Shown piece by piece: positions 25,917 to 36,529 of a stretch of 64,000 bases of DNA. Both the position numbers and the translations under genes were made by a program. The DNA lies in assembly GCF_026210795.1 (NCBI RefSeq), contig NC_089432.1, positions 5,332,001-5,396,000 of the forward strand. Direction: 5' to 3'. Source of the stretch: Rhizophagus irregularis (taxonomy: Eukaryota; Glomeromycota; Glomeromycetes; Glomerales; Glomeraceae). The notes beneath the pieces were generated by a model, which saw only the letters and a program-made list of their open reading frames with translations, searched no databases and was not told where the DNA came from. Every line of letters begins with the position of its first letter. The first letter of the stretch is position 1.

Positions 25917-26207
25917 AAACTCTTATATTCTTGTTATCAAATTATTTAAATTGTAGTATATAGTAGCTTTATTGTTATTTTTATTATGTTAGTTTTCATT
26001 CATATTGAATTTGCTTATGAAATAAATTTAGATTGAATTTATCGTTATTATAAAATACTGAATCAAACGTTTTATATGTAATCAGGTTAAATAAAAAAAT
26101 AAAAAATGTGATGATAATACGCAAAGTTTGCGTTACAGTAAAGTTCGCGTATCCAACTCCCCAGCGTAAAAAAGCTCGGGCACGTGATTCATGTGATTTT
26201 TCTATTA
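25917..26207. other. 3' flank of the second RNF213-like gene
   Basis: The sequence is homologous to 2355-2490 after the first gene, as described there. It ends in GTTTGCGTTACAG and GTTCGCG strings, which echo the GTTTGCG strings at 2665-2690. No gene is seen. Confidence 0.5.
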
Positions 26208-26529
26208 TTGTCCGGAGAGTGTCCGGAGCGAAGCAAAGGATCCTTGCGCACTATGAAAAAAAATCGATCACGTGAATTTCTCTGTCCGCCACGTGATCGT
26301 CACCCAATGAAATCGCAAATTTTAGTTTTTCTCTCCGGACTTACAACGATTCCCGTTTCCTAGTGTACAGTAAAACTAGGAAACGGGAACCGTTGTAAGT
26401 CCGGAACGAAAAACTAAAATTTGCCGATTTCATTGGTGACGATCACGTGGCGGACAGAGAAACTCACGTGATCGATTTTTTTTTTCATAGTGCGTAGACA
26501 TATATTGTCCTTCGCTTCGCTCCGGACAA
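26208..26529. repeat. 322-bp near-perfect palindrome (two arms of about 155 bp, 12-bp loop)
   Basis: The left arm is 26208-26363 and the right arm 26376-26529, with a 12-base loop. The arms match over almost their full length, with a few mismatches and short indels. Both carry TTGTCCGGAG at the outer end, GATCACGTGA, CTGTCCGCCACGTGATCG and CGTTTCCTAG at the inner end. It is GC-rich compared with its surroundings. It may be a foldback/MITE element or a replication-generated inverted duplication. The 101-codon frame on the minus strand here is an artefact of the palindrome. Confidence 0.85.
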
Positions 26530-26894
26530 CTATTACAATTATCATTAAATGATTATTTTTATTTTTTATTTTTATTTTTTTTTTAAAAAAGACGTTTCGT
26601 TTTCTCAATTTCCTCTTCCTTTTTTTAATTGCATCATCATTAATAATTTTAATCATGGGTTTATAAAAAAATTGTGAAAAATTTTCTTTTTTAATGCCGC
26701 TACCATTAATTATCATCATAAATGGTTGACATTATATCAACATGATTTTAATTTAAAAAATTTTATATAGGCCAGAAATTAATCTTTTGATAAGTGAAAT
26801 GACGTCACACAAATCACAATCTGGTAAGGATAAACTGTTGTTTGAAATTTTATTATACTGCAATTCTGCATTTTTGTAAAATTAGTATAAATAA

Positions 26895-27060
26895 TTCTTA
26901 AAAAAAAAAAATGTCAAAATTAAATAATGTTGTACTTTATTATATTTTTCAAACTTTACATTATTCAATTAATATTCTACATTTTGTTTGTTAGTTAACA
27001 AGCTTTGGTATGAAATCTCAATTCCAAGTTATCCTAATAAATATGTTTATAAAAAAAAAA
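26895..27060. repeat. Paralogous flank block, copy 2 (pairs with 4668-4872)
   Basis: It has the same order of shared strings as the copy downstream of the first RNF213-like gene: AAATTAAATAATG, TTTTTCAAAC, TTTGTTTGTTAGTT, then TTATCCTAATAAATATGTTT. It shows that the duplicated segment included downstream non-coding DNA. The palindrome at 26208-26529 was then gained on this side only. Confidence 0.6.
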
Positions 27061-28019
27061 TAATAATGCTAAGTTAACTATAGCTTATCTGGATTTTACG
27101 ATGAGTAAATAAAATAAGTTTCAGCTTATAGCAACTATACTATAGCGACCACGACGGTTCGATCAACGATCAATTATCAACGTAGGTGTTATATTTGCAC
27201 ACGTCCATTTCCTACGCATGCATGTTTTATTACGATCAAATCATTCTTGATTCCCTTTTTTTAAAAAAAAAATTCTGTATTCAACAATCTTCGAATACCA
27301 TTTAATCACGTGATCTAAAGTAAAAATACGTTCTATTTTATAAATAATGCATTAGAATTACAATTGCCCATTTAATATCTTTAATATATATTATATTTTC
27401 CTAATTTACGCCTCCAATCACATAAAAAGAAATTTAAAAAATATAAACTTAAACTTATTTATCTTTATTTTACTTAGGCTGGAAGAAAATACAAAAAAAT
27501 TAATCACATGATTGCATTCATCGCATGCAAACGAATTACTTCGGTTATATGTAATATGATGTATTATTTATTTTTGTTATATATGGTCATTATTTGTTAG
27601 GGAAAAAGTAGTTGATCCCACTACTCTCCAATTCCACCCATTCGGATAGATTTTATGTATATGTTTGAAAAAAGAATTTTTCTCAAGAAAAAATGCAGCT
27701 GTAAAATAGATAAAAAGAGTTAGGATTGTGTCATAATTGTAACACTGCAAGAGAATAAACTTCAGGGTAATAATAATGGTTGTAATAAATTAATGAATAA
27801 TACCTTTGTTTGTTTCTCTAGCATAAAGATCCATTACTCATTTAAATCCTTCTGCGAACATTGGTATGATTCGGTAAACCGTAATTTAGAATAAAATAAA
27901 AATTACGCCACTGCTCTCCGAATATAACGACATAATTTATACTTTACCGAGTTAAACTCTCAACATGTGACCAAAGCTTATTTATTTTTTGTAAGCTCAA
28001 TATACAATTTTAAAGTATC
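27061..28019. other. Intergenic, no gene seen
   Basis: AT-rich, with no open frame of note and no clear inverted repeat. A TTTAGAATAAAATAAAAATTAC string near 27886 resembles one near 42800. Confidence 0.4.
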
Positions 28020-28900
28020 ATAATTGATCTTATGTCATCAACAGACAAACCCAATTATTCCATCATGCATGTCATTTTCACTCATTATATTGGTAAAGAT
28101 TTCACGATACTCCATTCTAGAGTGCTATACTGTAACACCCACGGGCAAAAATAAATTCTATAAAAATTATCCAGATGTATAATAGTTGTTTGTAATAAAT
28201 AAAGACGGTTGGTACATGATAATTTGCTAAAAGGAGAAAGGTTACTTTAAGCACAGAACTCTAATAACTTAAAGATGGAAATACTTTATTACAGATCGCC
28301 TAATTCTTGGTTCATAGTCGCCATATCATACAGCAATTAAAATTATTGTACCAGGACGTAATACTAACTGTATCACCAATACAAGCAAATGTTACTTCAT
28401 TGACTTCTTTTTCTTGGATTTGAAAAATTCGGTCATATAAAGTTACATCATTGTTACATTAAACCCATTTTATCAAGTTTATTCCATAAAATATCGTTGG
28501 GAGTTGGACGAGATCTAACAATGACAGGATCAGCTCGACCATCTAATACCATTTCTACATACTAACTTACCATAATCAATCTGAGCCTAAGATTCACTCC
28601 TGGAGGTTATCTTCTTTCCTTCAATAACAAAAGTATTAAAATTGTTAATAAATATATATACGTATTAATGAGAACCTGCCATAATGAGTAAGTTATTTCA
28701 AATATGACATTTTTTTTAAATTTTGCATGGGAGCATTAGGGATCTCAGGAATCTCAGGGATTTACGCTTATCATCATCTAATTCTAAGTCAACAAGACAA
28801 GACAGTGCATTAAGTTGTAATATCCAGTGAAGTAAGCAAATAATGACACACTTTCTTCTTGCCAGCAAAGTTCATAAAATGTTACATGTGATTCGAAGTG
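28020..28900 (-). pseudogene. Decayed protein-coding remnant, family not recognised
   Basis: Read on the minus strand, several stretches have normal protein composition but are spread over different frames with stops between them. Examples are VLDGRADPVIVRSRPTPNDI, YDRIFQIQEKEVNEVTFACI and LVDLELDDDKRKSL. No start, splice structure or domain is certain. I call it a remnant because the pieces are collinear and lie on one strand. A short EGKKIT...PPGVNLRLRL stretch faintly recalls Sec63-type proteins, but this is too weak to name it. Confidence 0.3.
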
Positions 28901-29817
28901 ATTAATTTCCGCTTTAGAGTTTTAGTAGATCTGTTTGGAACATAATTAACGTTAACGCACGAAAAAAAGAAATTAAAGTTATATTATATAATGGTTTTAT
29001 TCTACTATGTTTTTATAAATGTATTAATTTTTTACAACTTAATTTAATAAAAGCGTAAGGGGTATATGCGAAAAAATCGATGGTGTAATTGATTATTTGA
29101 TTGTGACCACTTTTAATCTATCAACAAAATTCCTGCATAAAAATATATAACATCTATTCATTATATGATGCAAATTTAGAACTTTTTTACACTCATATCA
29201 CATGCGAAATTGCGAACTTATGAAAAAAATAATATCGTTTACCCGTTTGCCGCTATTTTGGTTTATATCTGATACAATCGGTATGAGATTTTTTTTCGAT
29301 TGTTACGTGCGTAGGACTGCGCCAAAGAGACACGTACTGACAGAGTATCAGTCGGAGTCATTGGGATGACGAATCTAGCCGAACAACAATTTTTTTACTT
29401 TTAATACATTCACTAACTGGAGCTTCATACAAACTTCACCAAACTGTAAAGCGCAGGAAATGATTTTATTAAATGTAAGTAAATTTGCATCCTATTTAAT
29501 ACGTACAGACATTCCCACCTAATTAAAGTGCGTACGTTTAACTAATCATACAGTATGCTATAGCCAAGCCTTTTAAAAAAATATACAATAAATATTTTAT
29601 ATGTAAAATGTAACTCATCAGGAACTAATACACTTTTTCGTGGTTTGATTTTACACATTTTTTTTTTGGATATTACAGGTGAAAAATCATAATAATTTTT
29701 ACTAGTAGAAAAGAATTCTATGTTATAACCGTTTATTATATGTAAAATAAAAATAATATGTTAAAATAATATTTACATAAAATAATTGACAGATTGAAAT
29801 AGTAATAAATAAGTAGT
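28901..29817. other. Intergenic, no gene seen
   Basis: AT-rich spacer without a supported open frame or a strong inverted repeat. Confidence 0.4.
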
Positions 29818-29973
29818 ATGAGAGATGGAAAGTGTTTTAATTGTGGAGAAAATTATATTAAGGCGCTTTTTTGTCATGATCAAAAATATTGCAAAAAAAA
29901 TGTTATATTAAGGGAAAGGAGAAAGCGAAGGGGAAAGGGAAAAGCGAAGAAAAATAAATCGTATGAATTATAA
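29818..29973 (+). CDS. 51-aa putative zinc-binding ORF (uncertain)
   Basis: The frame runs ATG to TAA. It starts MRDGKCFNCGEN, continues to KALFCHDQKYCKK and ends in a very basic Lys/Arg tail. The spacing C-x2-C-x9-C-x6-C is a plausible four-ligand zinc site, and DQKYC strings of this kind are familiar from short fungal zinc motifs. It may be a stand-alone small protein, an exon of a lost gene or chance. No neighbouring exon was found and the tail merges into a simple repeat. Confidence 0.3.
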   Translation: MRDGKCFNCGENYIKALFCHDQKYCKKNVILRERRKRRGKGKAKKNKSYEL

Positions 29974-30018
29974 ATAATTTGAACGATAAATAATAAGGAT
30001 AATAAATATTATGAAATA

Positions 30019-30078
30019 TAAATAATTTGAATGATAAATAATTTGAATGATAAATAATTTGAATGATAAATAGTATGA
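30019..30078. repeat. Short tandem repeat, 16-bp unit
   Basis: At least three consecutive copies of AAATAATTTGAATGAT are present, with weaker copies on either side (for example near 29970). Confidence 0.8.
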
Positions 30079-30229
30079 AAAATAGTATGAGGAGAAATAA
30101 ATCATATAAAGGGAATGTATTATAAATAGTTTAAACGATAAATGATAATGAATTAATGAATTATAAAAATTAGTTTAAATAGTATAATTTATAAATAAAT
30201 TTCGCAGAGTTCAGACATTCTTCCTTACG

Positions 30230-30410
30230 ATGACGTACCGGTATTTATAATTGATGATGGTCGAAATATGGTAAAGTTTAAAAAAGCTTAAAAAAAGTTT
30301 GATGGTTACACCAGATAAATCACTTATTCACGCTAGCTTGTTATATTGGGAATCAATTTGATTTACCCAATATAACAGTTATTACTTATTCGGCACTTCG
30401 TGCCGAATAA
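30230..30410. mobile_element. Dispersed inverted-repeat element with two hairpins
   Basis: Two hairpins lie side by side. One is GTTATATTGGG paired with CCCAATATAAC (30340-30376). The other is TTATTCGGCA paired with TGCCGAATAA, with a five-base loop (30386-30410). The left part (AAAGTTTGATGGTTACACCA and GATAAATCACTTA) is the reverse complement of 42897-42935. The TTCGGC hairpin and an AGTGATTTATCCGGTAT string recur at 34415-34545. It is a small non-coding repeat family with three members here. Confidence 0.6.
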
Positions 30411-31019
30411 CTATTTATTGTATAGTCTGAATAATACAATATGAAAAAATGCGAAATATTCGCGGAGATAGAAATACTTTTTTACAATAACGCAAGAGTA
30501 ATTTCCTTATTGTAGGCGTTTAGCCTAAATAATATGAAAAATAAATATAAATAAATTAATAAATTAATAAATTAACTGTTTTTCATACGCCACATCGTAA
30601 AAAGGAATCCTTACGACGATGCATGATTTCTTATAGATAAAAGAATAATAATTTTATTACATATAATAAGTTTTAATGTTTAATCTTTTAGATTGAATGA
30701 TAAATGTGAGAAATATTATAACAAATGTTTTTAAGAATAAATATAATAAGTAAAAGATTTTTTCATGTTTTGATTTGATTTTGAAAGAATAAAAAAAAAT
30801 TTGAAAAATTTAAACACGCCAAAAGTGAGGAGACTTTTTTCTCATTAGACGGGATATAACTCCGAAAAAATTTTAATTTTCCTAAATGGGAATTTATGCA
30901 ATTAAAACTAGTTTTTTTCATCAAGTTTTAAATAAAAAAAATTATTTTAAAAGTTTATTTACATCAAAGCCCAAATGAAGGTATCGCTTATCAAAGATGA
31001 ATTAAGAATTTGATTAACC
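30411..31019. other. Intergenic, no gene seen
   Basis: AT-rich. It contains a CGCAAGAGTAATTTCC string and a CATCGTAAAAAGGAATCC string but no gene or clear element. Confidence 0.35.
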
Positions 31020-31692
31020 TAATTTATATATTTATTGATTTTTTGACTATACCGAAATATTACATAATCATTCATTTCATAAATCGCAAAATAAACATAA
31101 TGGTACATATCTGCTCCTAAAATAGTCCTTTGATTCATTTGTAATTTGATTGGTCAGATCTTTGGTCTAAAAGTTCATATGAACGACTGTATGTATACTT
31201 TCAACAAACATTATTCCGTTATATGTCTTTTTAGTCATTTGTTAGTTTTGGTCTCCTGAAAGCAAATGTGTTCGAAAAGAACATCATATTGATAACAATT
31301 CTAATAAAATTGTTGGTTAATAAACGTAGTTGCATGCGTATTGCGGCGTTTCAGTTGTAAACGTTCAGGAATGATTTATAATTATATATTATGTCTTAAA
31401 TGCGGAATACAAAAGAAAAAAAAGTTTCGTATGTAATTTCAAAATATACATACAGTATAATAAATATTACATTTTATTATTAATTCTTTTAACAAAATGT
31501 AATATTATCAACAATAATATTAATTGCTTCTAATATGGAATAACAAAATTTTAATCGATAGACCATCTACAGCACTATAAATTTATTAAAGTAATGAAAC
31601 TGGTTGTTCAAAGTTTCGTACTGAATAGTAAGTTATTTAATTTAACGAGTGCTAATGAAATATCTCAAAAAGATGAAAGTAAATTCATTCAG
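31020..31692 (+). repeat. Segmental duplication unit 1, copy A (pairs with 42990-44230)
   Basis: It shares a long collinear series of strings with 42990-44230 in the same orientation: AGTCATTTGTTAGTT-like, TTTGATTGG(T/C)CAGA, AAAAGTTCATATGA, TTCTAATAAA, GTTGTTCAAAGTT, GCGGAATACAAA and ATTTCAAAATATA. Its end encodes a fragment with SANEISQK that copy B also has. Copy A lacks the 313-bp MITE found in B. Confidence 0.6.
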
Positions 31693-32225
31693 GTAGGTGG
31701 TTGCTTTTTTAATTATTTTTGTTTATTTTTGTCGGTATTTTTTATCTACTCGGCCACCTCGTTTTTGGTGCTACCATCAAAAATTTAGTGTAACGACCAA
31801 AAATTCCGATCAATTAAAATTACGTACAAGTACAAGGGAATTATTAAAAACATACAACTATCTCTATAATAAAGTATTTTAGAATTCCTGAATATATTAT
31901 CTAAAATATAAAAATAACCTCTATTGTTTTAAATAATTATCAGACCTGTTAATAATAAGAACGATTGTATTGATTAATAATGGTATGTGACACGAAGTAT
32001 CATCAATATAATAAGACATGATGTGCTAAATATTGGTACAACAATTACACATGTACATATATTATTATTTTTTTTTATTATTTTATTATTATTATACTAA
32101 CAATACAACATGAGTTAAAATTACAAAATTACAAAATTTAAGAACAAGTCTTCTTACTAATGCCGCTGTCCATAATATCTAATATTTTGTATACCACCAC
32201 TTAAACCGTGTTTGGAGGCGTGCCA
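31693..32225. other. 3' side of the secreted-protein gene, shared with copy B
   Basis: From about 31840 the sequence aligns with 41130-41480 (ATTATTAAAAACAT, then TTATTATTATTAT, AACAATACAACATGA, and AATATTTTGT followed by ACCACCACTT). This is the 3' flank of the minus-strand gene and is part of the duplication. Confidence 0.5.
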
Positions 32226-32671
32226 TCATTTTCGCCACAATCCATCGAGATCCACAGGTTGTTTAGCGATTTTACATTCACTTTCATATTTTATTGGAGG
32301 GTCGACAGGAAATTTGCAAAGTTGACCACAAGCAACAAGAGTATCATAAAATTCTTTAGTACACGCGCAACTTACATCGAATATAAAGTTTGCTTAAAAA
32401 AAAAAAATATTTATTAATTATTACTTTCCATGATAACTATATTTACTATATTTACTTGTTATTTATTGAACTTACCATCAACTCCCACACCTTTGTTTTT
32501 GTAATGGAATATTTTACTAAAATCAAGCTTGCGATTACAAGGAGCCAAAAGTTCATTTAAATAATAACAATTTTGATCAGCATTTGGGCAGTTAACAAGT
32601 ACTGCTAATCCGACATAAAAAAATAATGACAAGATTATGTTAATAATAATAAAATGATTTAGTAACTTCAT
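32226..32671 (-). CDS. Small secreted 8-cysteine protein, paralogue A
   Basis: I predict two exons, 32671-32476 and 32392-32226, with a GT-AG phase-1 intron of 83 nt, giving 120 aa. I start at 32671 (MKLLNHFI) because the paralogue starts at the matching residue; an ATG four codons upstream is in frame. A hydrophobic stretch (IINIILSLFFYVGLAV) is a likely signal peptide. The mature part has eight cysteines: NCPNADQNC, LLAPC, SCAC, ACGQLC and SEC. Eight cysteines suggest four disulphides and export. No family is recognised; CFEM domains also have eight cysteines but the spacing does not fit well. The C-terminus differs from the paralogue: the second intron is missing and the frame ends at LDGLWRK. 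It may be a secreted effector or wall protein. Confidence 0.7.
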
Positions 32672-33240
32672 TTTTAAAAACAACGTTTTCGTCGCAAAGT
32701 ATTTTTAAAGTAATAAAATTTTAACAGAAAGTACGTAGGTTTTAATTTTGGATTGGAAAGAAATTCGGTAGTTATTTATTTATTCTTTTTTTGTTTGCAC
32801 AATATTAATATGTTGCTCATTAAATGATTGTTTAATTTTTATAATAAATTAATTCCATCGATTTTTTTTTTTTAAGAAAAAAGAAGATTCCATCTATCTA
32901 TTTTGCTTGAGTTACAACAGAATTACTATATATAGATATATGTATAGTTCGTTCGATTTTGCAATTAAAGTTCGTGAACCATAAAATTATTTTTATCAAT
33001 CCACAATGTCGAATGCTTTTATTTGTTTTTTTTCCTTTGTTCTTCTTTTTTTGTCTTGTTTGTTCCTATTTTCTTATTATTCTTACAATTTAAGGTTTAA
33101 ACAGTTGATCTTTTATGAAACATCGTTCAGTACAGATTGCATGGAATGCAAATGAAATGTCTTTATAAATACAATCTGAGATAAAAAAAATGAAATGTGA
33201 TAAACCAATAGAAAATTAATATATTTATCGCTTTGTTAAA
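32672..33240. other. Upstream region of secreted paralogue A
   Basis: The first 150 bases upstream of the start align with the upstream region of paralogue B (42013-42180). Shared strings include ACGTTTTC, GTAGGTTTTAATTT and TTTTTGTTTGCACAATAT. The promoter was therefore duplicated with the gene and is partly conserved. Beyond about 32850 nothing is recognised. Confidence 0.5.
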
Positions 33241-33700
33241 TTATTCCGAGTCTTTCACCTCCCACTAGCCCTACTCGACGTTCTTATGTCTACAGAAGAC
33301 CCTACTGTACCTCAAAAATCCGTTGTATGGTCTTTACAAAGTCATAAAATCTGAAAAAATTTCCCTAGCCTTTCGACAACTGCACCATGTTTCGATATAA
33401 GGCAATTGGTACATTGTACCCAACTTTCGCAAGATATTACCTTTTATGACTAAATCCGGCTAACACTTTGTTATTTACCCTTATACGTACGTACCACCGG
33501 GATTTTTTTGTTATGATAAACAACGGATTTACCATCGGATGTCCAAAAATCATTTGGATCTTCAAATAAAATATTACGTAATTAGTTAAATTCATTTCTC
33601 AAAGGAACTGTTTCCAAATATTTTCGTCGGCTGTAACAATTACTCAAGGAGTCAAGGACAAATTGATTGCAATTAAAAATAGAATTTTTTTTATCAATGA
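33241..33700. other. Possible decayed coding sequence, unassigned
   Basis: The base composition is less AT-biased than its surroundings. Translations such as TMFRYKAIGTLYPTFARYYL look protein-like but are broken by stops in every frame. No family is assigned. Confidence 0.2.
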
Positions 33701-33763
33701 GCCCACTAAAAATGGAAAAACCAAACCTTTTAAACTTTTTTTTCGTATAAACAATATACGATA

Positions 33764-33885
33764 TACCGTATTTTGCGGTTAGTAAGCACCCCTGGTCAGA
33801 ATTATGGCGATTTTGACCAGAATTATGAGGATCTTGGCCGGCATTAAGTGCAAAAAAGGGTGCTTATATACCGTAAAATACGGTA
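33764..33885. mobile_element. 122-bp MITE with inverted repeats of about 28 bp
   Basis: The left end reads TACCGTATTTTGCGGT then TAAGCACCC. The right end reads inward as TACCGTATTTTACGGTATAT then AAGCACCC. The interior contains three CAGAATTATG/GGCC strings of the dispersed AATTCTGGCC type. It has no coding capacity. Confidence 0.7.
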
Positions 33886-34414
33886 TTTAGGATTCTATTT
33901 ACAATGTACATCCGAATGTTCTATACCTGCGACTCTATTATTAATCAAACTCATACGATATCACATCTACCTCGTGACCACAAATTTTACGAAACCCAAA
34001 CCAAAGAAAAAGTTAACAAACCAAAAGATGTTTATGACAAACACCTTGGTATGAAATACAGAGTTACTCTTAGACGATACTATAATCTTTGACAACATAT
34101 AGAATATATAAGAGAAGCTAACCAAGTTGTAAGCTTGAATTTGACATTGTCCAGCTATATGTGCATGTAATACTGCAAATACTCTCTTTCTATCTCTTTT
34201 TTTTTATTCCTTAAAAATATCATGTTTAAAAGAATTAAGGATTCTTAACCGCCAGCTTAAACGTAATTTATGTAAAACAATATTTTACACATTAATTTTT
34301 TTTTTATAATAGACGTCTTTTTTTTTGTACAAAAAATTCATTTATTTTAACCTAAATTACCTGGCCTTTGTCAAATAAGCAAAGCTGTTCAACAAGTATG
34401 AAACTACTCAGATA

Positions 34415-34545
34415 ATTAATAGTTATTCGGCTCGAAGTGCCGAATAAGTGATTTATCCGGTATCCCGTGATTTGAAGATTGCCTGATACAATAATTATAA
34501 AAATCACGTGATACCGGATAATAGTTTTTATCAAGCTAGTTTGCA
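34415..34545. mobile_element. Inverted-repeat element related to 30230-30410
   Basis: It carries the TTATTCGGC/GCCGAATAA hairpin, then AGTGATTTATCCGGTAT paired with ATACCGGATAA, plus a GTGATTT/AAATCACGTGA inner pair. It is non-coding. Confidence 0.55.
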
Positions 34546-35642
34546 TATTCATATTTTTATACTCATTTTTCGAATATCTTAATATAATTTAATAAAAATT
34601 AGGTAATTAAGTTTCACAAAAATGATTACACTTGTGCTACATGATCATATGACAGATATTAAGAAATTACTTCAACAAAAAGTTGCGTTAAAAAAAAATT
34701 TTTTCTTTCGTAACCTCCCTATTAAACTCCCCATCAACTCCCCCATCAAATTTTCAACCAGTTTTTACATCAAGTAAGTTGAGAAATTTTGCAAGTATAT
34801 TAGTAATTATTTTACATTAGACACAACTTGGTTTATTTAGAAAGCAAAATTATTCAAAAAAATCTTTCAATAAATAAATAACTCTAAATATTAATAATGA
34901 TGATTTTAGTGAAATTAAATTATGTCTTGATTAGTTGTTTAATTATAATCTATTTTGATATTTATTATTAATTATTTTTCAGTTAATTTTTTTTCGTTAA
35001 ATCATTAAATATTCTGGATTTTTGTAAAGTTTTTCTATAAACTAATTTTACAATATTTTTTTCCCTTTTTTTCTAGAAACTCCTTCTAATGGCTTCGGGT
35101 TAAAAGAGGTAAATATTTTGGGAGAGGTCTTAAAAGTTTTTTTATATATTTTTGACATTTTTTCTTACGTAGGAACGGATCGGAAAATATGTGCCAAGGG
35201 ACCGGTCGTTTAAAAAACGAAAATCGAAACGTTAGTAGAACGTTTCACTAAAAAAACAATTCCAAAATAAAATTTTGTATTCCTTCACTGAAATTCTTGC
35301 TCAAAGACCCGGTCACCTAAAAAAACAATAGAAACATATTAGTAGACGTTTCATATAAATTCAAAAAAAAACTTTTTCTCCTACCGAAATCTGCATCCAA
35401 ACAAAAAAGGAGGAAAGGGACCGTGATGATAATGAAATCAAGGCTGATCCGTGAAATAACTAATTTATACCACGGAGACTACCATTTTTAAATTGATACT
35501 TTTTAGCTTATCTTTTTAAATAAACATCATTCATAAAAGGGAAATCACAGGAATCGTGATATAAAACTAAAAAATTTATTTTAAGAAAAATAAATGGATA
35601 CAGTATTTTCTACTATATACTCTTATCATACATAATAATATT
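34546..35642. other. Intergenic, no gene seen
   Basis: AT-rich. A CGAAACGTTAGTAGAACGTTTC palindromic string (36-bp region near 35225) is partly repeated near 35338. There is no open frame of note. Confidence 0.35.
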
Positions 35643-35767
35643 TTATTTGTTTTTTTGTTTCTTAATTGTTGATTTTTCATTCTCCAACCTATCTTTCAAT
35701 AAACCAGCAATAATCTCCAACACTTGTTTTACTTTTTTTTTTAGGTCTGATTCTTCCTCTGAATTTT

Positions 35768-36529
35768 TTAAAACAGTCTCTCGGAAAGTTTGATCATGAT
35801 TGGTTCTTTAAACGAACATGAAATTTTTTCTGGACTGTATGATAAAAAATACCAATCTGTTGCTGTTGTAATGGCACCATAAAGGTATTCGCAATCCCAA
35901 AAAGCAACACCTGCCTTACGTTTTTTCCTGTTAGTTTGTAGGGCACTCTCACATTGAATAACATTTTGAATGAAACCTTTATTAACCAAGTATCGCTTGC
36001 TTTCAGTAATACAAATCAGTTCCTCAAGTGATATTATTGTATAATCAACACGGCCACAATTTTCATCACCCACGATTTGAAGTTGAGGAAGCAAACTAAT
36101 TTCTTTATCAGTTTCTCTCCTGGCAATATGAATTGCAGCGTGAAGAATTGCCGAAATATACTCATTACGCATTGCCTCGTTACTATCAGGAATTAAAGTT
36201 CCCAAGTTGCGCAACTTACGTTTTATATCATTCATACATTGTTGCAATTCATCGTCATCATTGGTGAGTGATAAGGAAGACGGTGTGAATTGAGGAACAG
36301 CGGATAAACTGCTACCATAAATATTAAACTTACCTCCTTTCAACCCATAACTTCGAAATGTTTCTTCTGTTATTTTGAAAAAGATACTACCAGTTATTTC
36401 TTGATCGCGAAGAATATCAAAATATTCTTCTTTAATTTGGATATTGTTTCTTAAAAATTCGATGAGAGATTCAGTATCATATTTATAAATATCATCTAAG
36501 TTTTCTTCAAAAGTGGACATAATGGACAC
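35768..36529 (-). CDS. SAM-domain protein with PD-(D/E)xK nuclease-like region, C-terminus frameshifted
   Basis: The 253-aa frame starts MSIMSTFEEN; the second Met at 36520 is equally likely. Residues about 15-65 form the first half of a sterile alpha motif (TESLIEFLRNN, then SYGLKGGK). The rest of the SAM domain is replaced by a short linker before VPQFTPSS, so it looks internally deleted. Residues about 150-215 carry GRVDYTI, EELICITESK and FIQNVIQCESA. This D...ExK...Q arrangement is seen in PD-(D/E)xK nuclease-like folds. The family is abundant in Rhizophagus. The frame stops at SERLF, but another frame continues from the same place (DQTFRETVLKNSEEE to GLLKDRLENEK) to a stop at 35643-35645, which matches the usual tail. 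A single-base indel at about 35790 would explain this. Function is unknown. Confidence 0.65.
   Translation of the reverse strand: MSIMSTFEENLDDIYKYDTESLIEFLRNNIQIKEEYFDILRDQEITGSIFFKITEETFRSYGLKGGKFNIYGSSLSAVPQFTPSSLSLTNDDDELQQCMNDIKRKLRNLGTLIPDSNEAMRNEYISAILHAAIHIARRETDKEISLLPQLQIVGDENCGRVDYTIISLEELICITESKRYLVNKGFIQNVIQCESALQTNRKKRKAGVAFWDCEYLYGAITTATDWYFLSYSPEKISCSFKEPIMIKLSERLF

Noticed and set aside
26414-26719. 101-codon minus-strand ORF
   Set aside because: It begins inside a T-rich tract, consists of Lys/Asn low complexity and overlaps the palindrome arm.
28020-28900. Naming the remnant as a Sec63 pseudogene
   Set aside because: Only one short string (EGKKIT then PPGVNLRLRL after a frameshift) resembles that family. 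The other pieces do not fit clearly.
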